From contig JAHFFS010000009.1 in the NCBI GenBank assembly GCA_023247815.1, positions 1 to 17,273 of the forward strand: 17,273 bases of DNA, read 5' to 3'. Below, piece by piece: positions 1 through 12,000 of the stretch. The notes below the pieces were generated by a model, which saw only the letters and a program-made list of their open reading frames with translations, searched no databases and had not been told where the DNA came from. The position numbers and the translations under genes were made by a program. Positions within the stretch are counted from its first letter, which is position 1; each line of letters starts with the position of its first letter. This stretch comes from Candidatus Omnitrophota bacterium. Lineage in GTDB: Bacteria > Omnitrophota > Gorgyraeia > Zapsychrales > JANLHA01.

Positions 1-2
1 CC

Positions 3-3000
3 CAATCGAGCCAACCAAGAAAAATGCCAGACGAGCAGAATGCCAGTGCGACGCGGCATTCGGTCAATCTCGCGGCGGCCTCCGTTGTTTTGGCCGCGCG
101 TGTGATCAATGGAGTATACCAAATCATTTTAGATATCAAAGGAAGGAAGATTACGGTCAAACGCGAGCGGTATACGATTACTTCCTTTGACAGATTGATT
201 TCTGAATCGGCCCATCTCGGTCAGAACGCTTTCAAAGAAATGAGGGAGGATTGGGGAAATTATTTTATGAGCCTTTTAATCCATAATCCAAGAAAGACCT
301 ATTTGATTTGCGGCCGTGATGAAAGCGGTGAATTGATCGGTCAAACCATCGGTGGATTGATTTCTCGACCCAACGAGAGGGCGGCCGAGTTAGCAAATAC
401 GCTTAAGCACGCGAATATCAATTTTGGCGTTGAGCAGGCTTATGAGTATATTCGAGGTGTCGATCCGAATTGGCAAAAAGTTGGCATTGGTCAGGCCATG
501 CGTGAAGTGCTTATCAATGAATTGCGGACAGATTCTCAAGCTGACTTGTTAATTGGCGATGCCAGGGTTTTCATTGCTAATAACGGTCAATTGAGATCAT
601 CCGCTCCAAGCAGGGCAAGTATTATTGAGACAGATTATCATCAGCAATTGGACGCTTTTCTGGAAATATACGTTTACCCGCTCAACGGTGATTTCCCGCG
701 AGTGCATCAAAGTTATCCCGTCGGCGAACTGATCGCGGTTGTCCAAATAAACGGGCGCTATATTTACGTCTATAACAATCATCATTGTGATGTATTGAAA
801 GGTTGTTCTGTCGATTGCGTTGGCATGCCTAATGATTACATTGGTAGTGAAATGTATCGGCGTCTCTATGCCGAGAGTCTGGTTCGCGGCCCTCTCCGGC
901 CTTATACATCATCTTTGTCTGGGGAAATTGGCACAGCATTTGCTTTCCCGCCCCCGATGCTGCCGAAGTGGAAGGATGAATTGCGACAAATTATGCAAAG
1001 GGGAAATCCCAGCGAACTCGGGAATCTTCTGGATCGGGTCGCTAAAGAGGAAACCAAACTGCTCTTTCAAGGAACAACTGCAAAGCAACTGGCAGAACAG
1101 CATACCGAAATTTTTGATATCGGTTTGCGCCAATGGATAGCACCCGACTCTCTTGACATCTCTTTTCTGAATGGGAACTTTGATTGGTTACGATCGCTTG
1201 ATGAAAGGGAAGCAGTCAATAGGCATAGAGAATTGCTTGATTTGCTATTTAGAACAATCTTTGAAGAAATGGCACAACAGCAAATCAAAGACACAAGGAT
1301 TGATGATGACGAGGATAAGGAATTTTTTTCGCCAGAACAGATGGCACAGATAGGGGCATTCAAAATGAAATTTTTGTGTCAGAGTGAAGCGCGGTCTGTG
1401 GTGAGCAGACCACGAATAAAGATTGCTAAAGAGGACATGCGACATGTCAGAGAACTGGCCTTTCTGATCGATCCGCGGCAAGGACCGCCCTATTATGACA
1501 GGCATTCATTTCGAATTCGGGAGTCTTTTGCCCTGCTGGCAAGAAGATTACATTTTCCGCTGACGTCTTTGCGGGATATTCAGGAAACCCAGGACATCAT
1601 TCAGGCCTTTAGTCGTATGTCGTGGAATCATTTGATGCGACTGCGGCATTTTTTCGATTTGGTTGAGGGAAAGCAGAATGAGTGGTTTGATCTTTTTCCT
1701 GGTTTTACAAAGATTTTATCCCGCCTACCGGTCAGCGTGGAAGAAAATGAGCAGGCCAAGGTGATTCTAGATGTGTTCAACATGACCAGTGATTTGATCA
1801 TTCGAAAGCAGTTGAATAAATTGGTGTTTTTGCGATCACGGTCAGTCCAATCAGCAGTTTCTGAAGTTAATCTAAATGATTTCATTTTGCTTTTGGACAT
1901 TTATGTCTCCTTTGGCATTGCGCTTAAGCGTGTCTGCCGGGATTCCCGACCGGTATTCAGGAATCCCGCAGGGATGCATGTCTCAATGCCAGTCATCATA
2001 CCAGATAGCCCAACCATAAAAATCAAAGGAATGAATAGCCCCGGGCGAAGATTAGGAAAATCTTCCATTGTGTTATTTCCCGAGAATAGGCAGCAGCGGG
2101 TCTTTGTTGCGGATCAGAATAGCGGCCAGTTGACCAGTGAGGATATGCAGATGCTGAATGATGTTTTGCGTTTAAGCCTTGCTGGATTTCCTGTGCCGGT
2201 GAAGCAATTAACCATGGGTCTCTATTGTCCTTTTTTCATGGATGCCGAAAAAATTTCTACAGATATTAGCAATGGTTTAAGCGGGGGAACCAGTGTTATC
2301 TCAATGGTCGGGAGTACAGTTGAGCGAGCAAGAGTGATGAAGACGGAGACGGGTTATTCGCCGCTCATCATGTTTGATGATAGTCTGTTTATCGGACGCA
2401 TGCCCATTGAGAATGCCCGGTTATTAATGACGACATTTGTTGAAGGAGGGCTCAAAGAAGGTTTTGCGTTCGTGATGAATACCAGGAGTGAGGGCACTCT
2501 CGTTTTCAGCTATCAGAACGGCCGCGTTGCTTTACCACCACAGAAAAATAGTTTTCAAGAAGTTGATCATTGGGTTATGGCTACCCGATATGGTTGGCCG
2601 GCAGATGTCTTACAAAGCTCCTTTGGTAATGCTGGGCTAGACAATGCGACGATAAGAAATAGCCACTTAGCCAATGAATCCCCTTCGAAACCCCGTTGTT
2701 CAGAGATCAAGCCGTTGGTCACTGTTTCGGCCGCCGCCTGGAGTGATTCTTTGCGAATACGTATTTTTGTGCCAGCATTAAGAATTCTGGACTGGTCTAT
2801 GGAACAATGGCCGCGTTTTGGAATAATCCCGAAATCTAATCAACTGAAATCTTGGTGTCCCAACCAAGGAACTCTATTACCGAAAAATAAACCCCGCAAC
2901 CATTTTATTAATGCGCATGTCTACAATCCTTCTCGAGTGAGGAGAGGCAAGCCCATGGATGAGGAGCGATTAGCGATTTTACAATCTCTGCAAGAGCTGT

Positions 3001-6000
3001 CTTTAGAAGAAATTTTACCTGTAGGTAGAAAGTTGGGCGCAGTTGAAAAAGACCTGGTCTGTTATGTAGAAAATTTGCCATCGAGTAGGAAAGAACAAAT
3101 GCGGTACAGGATGTCTTTTGATCGTGAGGAGGAAAATTTATCAGTAGATCCCCAAGAAATGAAAACAGCCATTCAACAACTGGCAGCATTGCTTAAAGCA
3201 ATACCGTTAAAAAATGAGCAGGTTAAAGGGTTATTTCATCGTATAGCGAATCAACTATTGACCTCCGTACAATTGATGGAACCAAATAATTTAGAGAACG
3301 GAGATCGAGATACTGACGACCATCGGGGTTGTTGCTGGGATATCAAAAGGCAGATCATCTTTTTGAAAACGGTTTTTCTTGCCGCGGTTCATCAACATCT
3401 GCAGAAAGAAGTTCTACCCGACGGCACTGATGAAGGAATATTTGAATTGGATTTTGAGGGAATTTACCATCCGTTTCTCGGTAAGGGTACGGTGAGAAAT
3501 GATATCAACTTACGCCAAGGACAAATCATGATGCTTTTAGGGCCCAATGGCAGTGGTAAGACCGTGCTTTTAAAGGCTTTGCTGAGTGCTATGATGGCCG
3601 CCCGAACAAAGTTCAGTGCATCGGCGGGTAAGGTTGCGGGGCGTCCATTTGAACACATTGTCCTGTTGACTCAGGAACCATTGTATCAAGGGCATAAAGG
3701 GTCGCGTGCGCAAAATAGATTTTTTCAGGCTTTAGGTTTTGCCATGGCTGTTTCAAAGCCTGGTGTTGCGGTTGTGATCGATGAACTTTTGCGCGGGCTC
3801 GATCCTCAACAATTTTTGCCGTATTATCTTGCGGCAATAAAAGAAATGGGCCGCAAGGGCGCGGTGGTCATTTCAGCGATCCATGCTGTCGACGAGCTTA
3901 ATGCGCTAAAAGAAGATGCGGGAAGAGATCGGGTTATCTTTATGCAGACAAATTTTGATCAAGACGGTCAGCCAACGCACATTTTTGAAGAGGTTGAAAG
4001 GCCGCAGCCTTATGGAGATGCCATTTATAGTGTAGCTGAGCGATTTGGGTTCCCATATCCCTTAATCCGTTCTTGCGAATTTAATGGAGCGCGCGACAAG
4101 CAAGAAATTGACAGCAGCGATTTCTCGCTAACATTACCCATAGGCTATGGGATAGGTATCGGTCTGCTGGTTATTTTGGGCTTAGTGTACCGTCAGATCA
4201 ATTCTTATAGGTCATCTGGGTCATTGCGAGCGCAACGAAGTGAAGCGAAGCGATCTTTTTTGATTAAGATTGCTTCGGCGCAAAAAGTGCTCCTCGCAAT
4301 GACCACGGCTGCGATGAGACTGAGGTCACAGCGTTCGTCTTCCCGTCTTGATGTTCTTGGGTTTGCCGGCCGCTACGTGGAAAATATGGATGATTGGCAG
4401 GGGACGGTCACGATGCGTTCCGGCTTCCGGTTAGACGCGGCGAACGTCGATCAGCAGGTTGTTCGATCTTTCCTTGAACAAAACGCCGACGAGCTTGCGG
4501 AGCATTTGGCGCGACTGGCCAAAGAACCGCGGTTGGAAAAGATGTGGATGTTACAAAATGATTCCAGGATCAATTTGCGATTGACCAATAAGCAAAGGCC
4601 ATTGGGGGCCGTTGAAGGTGAGGAGATCAGGCTGCATTGGGCGATACAGACCCGTGCTCCACCGTCGATCATTGTTCAGATGGTCTTGATAGAAGAAATT
4701 CTGCATGTGTGTTATCCCAGCCAAGATGATTTTGTCCATTATTTCGTTGATCGATATTTCGCCCAGCATTATTCCAGATTTGGTGTCAGCCAAGTGATGA
4801 AGCAGGCATTCGATAAAGCCATTATCGCGACCGGTTTCTTGCTTTTTCAACCGGAATTTGAACAAAGAGAAAAACCATTATTAGATTTGGGTGTTTATTC
4901 AGCCGCGGATCTCACGCGGGCGAAACGGTTTTATGATCGCTACTGCGGGGGAGATGATCTGTCCCTGTTTAGTCCTCATGAAAAGTTATTCATTTGGCAG
5001 TATATGGTCCTTATGGGTTTTGATGTCGCCCTTCCGGAATTGTTTAAAAGGCTGGATCAAGAAATTGATCAAATGACCCAAAACTGGGAAGTCGACGGAT
5101 TGTTTTTCGGCTACATATGGGAAGGGCCGGTCACTCGGAAGGAGAAGGCCGCGTCAATAGAGGCCAATATCAAAATCAAGCCGGGAATGCAGATACTTGA
5201 TGTGGGTTGCGGCAAAGCTGGGGTCATCATCGATTTGGCCAAACGTCATCCGCAAACGCAGTTTGTGGGGATTGACGCCAATCCCTATAATTTGCGCGAA
5301 GCTATTACGGAGCTTAGCAAGCCAGGCGCGCTGCCGGTCAATAATATCAGACTGCATATGCGCGATTGCCGCTGTCCGATCCAGGGAGTTCCTAATCGTG
5401 GTATTCCTTATCATGATCGCCATTTCGACGCTGTTTGGCTTCTGGAAGGTGTCATGGATGAAAAATGTTATCAGGATTCCTGGGAAAATGAAATGTGGGA
5501 AGAAGTGGTCCGGGTGACCAGCATTGACGGCGGAAAGATTCTATTTTTCGGCTTGAACGGAATCAGTTCATTGGAGAATTATTTATCGAAGAAAGCGGGT
5601 ATTCAGATTGAACGGCAAGGGAATGCGCTTTTTTCAATGAGAGATGGTATGAAACCATACATCAGATTGCCGTGGATAAGGAGGGGTTCACATTGGGATC
5701 TCGCATGTGCTCAAGATTACATGACTGAGCTGCATATTCTGAATTTAACCAGCCGAAAGAATTTGTCGTCTTTGATCAAACCTGCAGCCCATCACGCAAC
5801 GCCAGCAGCGTTTTATAATTCACACTTATTCCTTCTCGGCTTTGGCGTGGTCTTGTTTTTTGTATTCAGTTTTGTTTTGTATTTCTTGAAGCAACGGAAA
5901 AATGAGAAAGCACGTGTTGTCTCCAACTCGAAACCGCGGATTGTGGTGGTCGGCGGCGGGTTCGCGGGGATGAATTTGATAAAGGGCCTGGCCGGTCTTG

Positions 6001-9000
6001 ATTGCGAGATTATTCTCGTCGATTCAAACGACTTCTTTACCTTTCAGCCGCTTTTATATCAGGTGGCCTCGGCTGGTTTGGACCATCGTTCCATCATTTA
6101 TCCGTTTGAGAAAATGTTTCAGGGACAAAGGAATTTTAGTTTTCGCCGAGCAGAGGTCACTCAAGTCCTGCCGCAGGAGAATAAAATCAAAACAAACGTC
6201 GGCGACGTTGCCTATGATCATTTGGTGATCGCCACCGGAACGCGGACCAACTATTCAAAGATTGAAGGGTTGCAGGAAGAACCACGCTCCATGAAATCGA
6301 CAACGGAGGCCGTAGAAATCCGCAACCGTATCTTAGCAAGTCTGCGACGATTCGATGAAGGGAAACATGACGCGGATTTGAATGTTGTCATCATCGGCGG
6401 CGGATCAACCGGGGTCGAGATGGCCGGTGCCTTGGCTGAATTGCGAAGGCACGTATTCCCTCACGATTATCCGAAGATGGATCTTGAGCGCGTGAAAATC
6501 CATATCATTCATGGGCGGGGCAAGCTGTTAAATGGCATGTCCCCACAAGCTTCGGAACATGCTGAGAAAATTTTAAGACACCTTGGGGTTCAGTTGTGGT
6601 TTGATTCACGCGTCAGCGCTTATGATGGAAAAGTTTTGTCCTTAAAAGACGGGAGGAGAATTCCCAGTGAGATTGTTATCTGGGCCGCGGGAGTGACTGG
6701 CAAGCTGGTCCCCGGACTTGATGAATTCGCTGTCATATGCCAGGGCGACCGCATCAACGTTGATCTTTTCAATAGGGTGTTAGGCCATAAAAATATTTTC
6801 GCCCTAGGTGACATTGCCTGTATGGTCACTTCTGAATTTCCCAACGGACATGACTCACTGGCGCCGGTTGCCATTCAGCAGGCGGAAAATTTAGCAAAAA
6901 ATTTGATTCTGTTCTTGAAGGATAAAGATAAAGCCCTGCCCGAGAATAATCAGACCCTGTCATCGACGGAAAATGCCAAACCGTTCCACTATAGTGATCG
7001 CGGCACCATGGCCGCCATTGGACGCAGCAACGCGGTTGTGGATTCACGTTTGGGTAAAGTCCATGGATTCGCGGCCTGGGTCATTTGGTTGGTGGTGCAT
7101 CTTTGGTATCTTGCCGGATACCGAAATAAACTGGCGGTTTTCAGCCATTGGGCCTGGAAATATTTTACTTATGACCGCGTTCTGCGCGGCATGATCAAAA
7201 CTGTTAAATCAAAAGTTCCAAATGGTTTGAGGAATGAGAATGGTAAAACGAACAAGGGAACATCCTCTTCCAGTGATCATTCGCTTTTGGGTATGGGTCT
7301 CGTCGTGTTATTGGCGGCTTTTGTTTATCTATCTTCTGTCATTGCGAGGAGCAAAGCGACGAAGCAATCCGATCGTTTAAGATTGCTTCGCCCCTCCGGG
7401 ACTCGCAATGACAGCGAGCCAGAAATTCCTAGATCCCGCTTGAGCCTTTTCCGGGGCCGGGGGAAATGGGGTGAATTTTACGAGCGCTGGATCGCCCCGG
7501 TTTGGGAGAGCGCGGCATTCGTCTTTTTGACGGGGTTGATCACATACTCCATCAGTTCTGCGTTAGAATCTATTGGTTTACCCCTGCCATTTCAAATTTC
7601 CACGATGGCAGTCATATTCTACATCGTCGGATCATTGTTAAGCATGTATTTTCAACGGATTCATCTAAGGAATGGCCGAGCCGTTGGTGATCATCTTGTT
7701 TGGATTCATAATAATTCGATATTTTTCTTTTTTATTTTTTGGCTTTTTGTTGGAATGGCTAATCTTTCTTCTTCAAGACTTTTTGACATAGTCGTAGCAC
7801 AATTATCAACGATGAGTGTGGAAGAGATCGTCACGGACAGTTTGATTTATGCATTGATTCATGTTCTAGTGGCGTCTTTATTTTTTAAAGAAAAAGATTC
7901 TGATGATGAAGAGAAACATCAAAGTTTCATCACGTTGTTTAATGTATTTTTAGAGAAAAAACAAAATTTCATCACGGCGTTTAATGTATTTTTAATCAAC
8001 CTGAATATAGCCTACGTATATGTATTTTTATGGCATTCACAGGCATTAGGCTACACCTTATTTCCAATGCCTGGCGCCGCAATTTTGAGTTATCTTCTCA
8101 TGCACACTTCAATGCATTTGTTTTACAACCAATCCGTGCCGGCCGAGAATCGGTTGTGCATACTTGGTACGGCAGAAGCAAAGCCGGCGGCGGAAATGAA
8201 GAAAGTAGAAAAAACAGGGACAGCGCCTGCTTTTGCTGAATTGTCCGAGGAGCAAACAAAACAGCTAACCCTCTTGGCCCAGAGGTCGATGGCCGTTGGC
8301 CCAAATGCTGATCAGAGCGCGTGGGGGGCAGCTTTAAAAGAGCTGTTCTTGCAGTACGAAAGATCGAACGCTTCAGCAAAAGGAACAACAGCTTGGTTAA
8401 AAGTATTGGAGTCGTTTGACCCGCAGACCATGGCGTTTATTGTCATTCTTAATCCGGGGATTTTGTCGGATCATTTTCTCGATCTTTTGAGAGCAAATGA
8501 TGTTGCTGGATTGAAGGTCACCACCGAGCAAGAAAAGAGCAGGCAGGTGGATCACTTTAATGCTTATGTTGAGCAGTACCGTACACAATATCAGAGTGAT
8601 CCAGCATGCGAACATTTTGACAGGGATGAATATTTTGTCTGGCTGTCCTTAACTCAGCCACTGGCAAGATTCTATAAATACGAAGGGCCGGAAAAGCAGG
8701 CGGTTATAAAAATTGGGCAAAGATTTTTAGCAACCCTTCCTCAGGATATGATGTATGAGACCGATCATTGGATCAAGTCGCCCCAACATCTGTTGGGACA
8801 TGATCCTACTTTTGATGCCTATTGGCGCACGATTCAATCTTATAAATCATTAACGCGATTGGGCGAAATTAAGCTGCGCATCCTTATTCGTCTGAACGAT
8901 CAGCAGGCCGCTGACGATTTCTTTCTTGCCAATGCCAGGACGGTTATTAAAATTTTGAATACCACTGATATGGATGAAATAAGTGTTGGGAATCTGGCGA

Positions 9001-12000
9001 TCATAAAGGCAGCCACAAAATCTGACCCGAGTCTTGGATGGAGGTTTTATCGTTATGCGCACGCGTGGGTGAAGTTCTCAGTCTTAGATTATATTCAGTA
9101 TCAGAAACCCGTCGTTCCTTTATCCCCGTATACGAGGGATCGTATTAGACAATTAAAGAAGGATTGTCAGGTTGCCGGTATTGATTTTTCTGCTGATGCT
9201 GATGAGATAGCCACCTGCCTTCCCGACTGGTCTATGACCGATATCTCACAGCTTCAGAATTACGCTCAAACAGATCGTATTGAGCCGTTTTCACCGCTTG
9301 CTTCCGAAGAAGAACTGCAATCTTGGGAAGACCTTTTACACCAGGATTTCCAGTTGTCGTCGGGGTTTATCGGTGATGTCGATGGGTTCTTTAAGACTGT
9401 GCAAACATGGTTATACCCAAATGAATATCAGGTCTTTTATGAGTGTTATTATCGTCAATTAAAATTAAAAACCGGGCCGGTATCTAGAACAGAGGTAGCA
9501 AGACGTCTTGGTATTTCCTGTAGTATTGCAAATGAACGTCTCAGTCTGGCGTTAGGTATTATTCGGGTTAGGTTGACCGAAAACAAATCTTGCGAGCCTG
9601 GTTCTGTGGCACAACCGGCCGCGTTTCCTCAGAGTTCAGAATTTGTGGCTATCTCAGAACTGGATCAGACCACTAATCCCAATCACGATATTCTTGGTCA
9701 GATCGCGCAACAGATGGGAATCACCGCTAAATCATTTTTGGATGCCTGGCCTACACTTTGGCCACTTGAGCGATGGATCATTTATCAATCTTATTATCCC
9801 CAGCAAAAAACTTTAGATGAGTTGGTTTTATTGATGCGGAAAAACGGGATGGTATCGAAGAAGACCAAGCAACCTTATAGGAAATGGAGCGTTTGGCGAG
9901 TCAGAGAAAACGTTAGGGCCATTTTAAGGGAAGGGAGATCCGGGTTGCGGAATCTTAAGGAGATCGTTAAAGCCCAAGATTTGAATGATGAGGAATTTTC
10001 GGTGTTAATGAGAAAGACACTTGGGACATGGGAACATTCGCTTTGTTGCGCCAAGTTTGGAATTGGATATTTGAGACCGGCATCGCTTCTCGAGATAGAG
10101 GACCATATACGTTCTTTTAAACCAAGGGCCTTTTCTCGGACAGATTTTGCAACGGTTTATATATTACAAATCAGTCGATTGCGAAGGGCTGTGCGCCTGG
10201 CCTTAAAGGTCAAAGGGAATTTATCATCATTACCAAGCTCGGAAGAGTTGCGAGCCGCGCTGATTCTACCGTTGGAAGAATTAAAGATGGTGCAGAAGGA
10301 AAACCCCCTTTCTCTGGAGGATATGGGGAAAATTGCCGCAAGATTTAAAATTCCAGTGATTAATATCTTAGCGGCTTGGCCGTATCTTTATCCGACGGAG
10401 CGGGCTGTTTTACAGTTTTTCGTTCAATCCCAGCGGCCGAAGGCAAGATATTTTGCCAAGTTAGCAAGGCAAATGAAAAAGGGCGATCTGGCCCATATCG
10501 AGGATACGGAATTCACCCCAAGGTGTATCTACCAATTACGTCGAGAAGCAGTAAAAAAATTGGTTAACGGACGTTCTGGGCTACAGGTCCTGCAAGCCGA
10601 TATTGGCGGCGACCCCGGGATTCCCCAAGAGGTTTTGTATTCTTTACTCAGTGATGATGAACCAACAAATATTTTTAATCAACAAGAGCGATTGATATTA
10701 GGCGTCACTTATGGAGTTAATTTTTTAAAGGCGGCCCATGATGGGAAGATCGCGGACTATGTATCGGTTGAGTGTCATATAACAATAAAAAGAGCTAATG
10801 TTCCTTCAATGCGGAGTAAAGCAATCTTAAAATTACGACAGTATGCCATTCAAAATACTTACGCGCAAAGCAGTATTTTGGCTTTGCGCAAGGTAAATCT
10901 AAAATTTCCCAAAAAGAAACCAGACCGTTCCGGTGGTTTGGATTTTTCGAATAAGGATTACACGGAAGCGGAACTAGTAAATCTCTTGCGGCCAGAGGTT
11001 AAAATGCCCAGCGCAACTAAAATTTTGTTGGCCATGGTTGTCCTGCGGTATCCCTCAAGAATTGGTGAGATAAAAAGGGTTTCCAATTTAGCTGATTCAT
11101 TGTCGCATCAGACCTTCCTGGCGACTCTTTCAGCGTTTCATCGTTTGGGAGTATGCCAAAGTAGCGCGCATAGACGATGCCATACCAGGTATTGGTTCAA
11201 CCCGGAATATACGCCGTTTATTCCATATTTGGTCGATTTCAGCAATAAGTTGGGTGTTAGAGAAATACATATGACCGGAAAGACAGCCGATCGGCATAGT
11301 GTTGTTAAGGGGCGTCTCGAAGAGAAGCTGAGAGAAATTTGTCAGGGGAATCCCAGAGATGCCGCAGGATCTTTGTCAAGAAGACCGTTTATCGTTATAT
11401 CGGATCGGGATTTTGCAATGTGGCTTTGGAATCCAGGGCGTTTCTTAAAGGGTCAGTATCTTTGGCGTGAGGTCGATGAAAGGGGGCGGATGGTATTTGG
11501 TGCGGCTGGATATCGAAGATTTGAGATCGGAGGGTTAGAGGATCTAAGCAATCAGGATGTTGTTTTAGAGCCAGTTTTCTCACAGGGAAAAATGGATACC
11601 GTTTTCGTTTACCCCGCTGCCGGATTTACCGTCGATCACCCGTTATCATCCGTTTATTCTTTAAGTCGTCAAGTTGAAAAGTCAACTTTTACAGTAAAAA
11701 GAAATGGGGACAGTGACTTTTTTCCCGAAATATCCCAGTTTATCTCAGCCGACCTGCTGTTGTTGAGTTTTGTGGTACCGTTTATTTTGACGGTATTGAT
11801 GTTTAAGGCGCATCGGGCAAGGGCACCAGATGTTGGTTTTGATCCGACCGCCCAGCGATTACCTACGGAGTCGCAACTGCTTGCTTCAAATAATTTCAAC
11901 GGCGTTGGGGGAACAATGGTCGGTCTAGCAATCATCGCTCTTGGAGCGGGTCTCATTTATCTTCTGCCCGTCCGCGCGATCTTGAACAAGAAATTACCGT

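Larger units (their letters stand above)
9420..10860 (+). other. Array of helix-turn-helix units (sigma region 4-like), with an internal duplication
   Basis: At least four units begin with a helix of the form (N/E)E-x-x(I/V/F) and end with an Arg-rich recognition-like helix. They start near 9420 (NEYQVFYECYY), 9765 (LERWIIYQSYY), 10395 (TERAVLQFFVQ) and 10683 (QERLILGVTYG). The clearest HTH is in the first: RTEVARRLGISCSIANERL (9486-9542), which resembles the promoter -35-binding region 4 of sigma factors. Units 2 and 3 are duplicates, described separately. Such units bind DNA in known proteins, but no core-polymerase-binding region of a sigma factor is present. The assignment is by pattern; DNA contact in this protein is inference. 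Confidence 0.5.

Noticed and set aside
2040..2066. GRRLGKSS as a working Walker A for the first MutS-like module
   Set aside because: The spacing is wrong (only three residues between G and GKS), and the MutS landmarks downstream place the P-loop at 2112-2138, where the lysine is missing.
3450..4095. ABC-transporter ATPase reading of the intact P-loop module
   Set aside because: There is no LSGGQ signature ahead of Walker B. The HPF...VRNDINL entry, DELLRG and the terminal helix fit the MutS family better.
4220..4303. Rho-independent terminator
   Set aside because: The stem-loop is long with AT-rich gaps, no U-tract follows the final arm, and it lies inside an open coding frame; it matches copy 2 as a dispersed repeat.
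4686..4740. EEILH as a zinc-metalloprotease motif
   Set aside because: It does not match HExxH and no second metal ligand pattern follows.
4551..4865. 104-codon open frame on the - strand
   Set aside because: It lies antisense to continuous coding sequence, has no recognisable domain, and no ribosome-binding site stands out. It looks like a shadow of the main frame.
5197..5517. 106-codon open frame on the + strand overlapping the methyltransferase-like domain
   Set aside because: The main frame here carries clear SAM-binding motifs; this one has none and would compete for the same bases.
9480..10860. A complete sigma factor
   Set aside because: Only region 4-like HTH units are seen. There is no region 2 core-binding or -10 recognition sequence.
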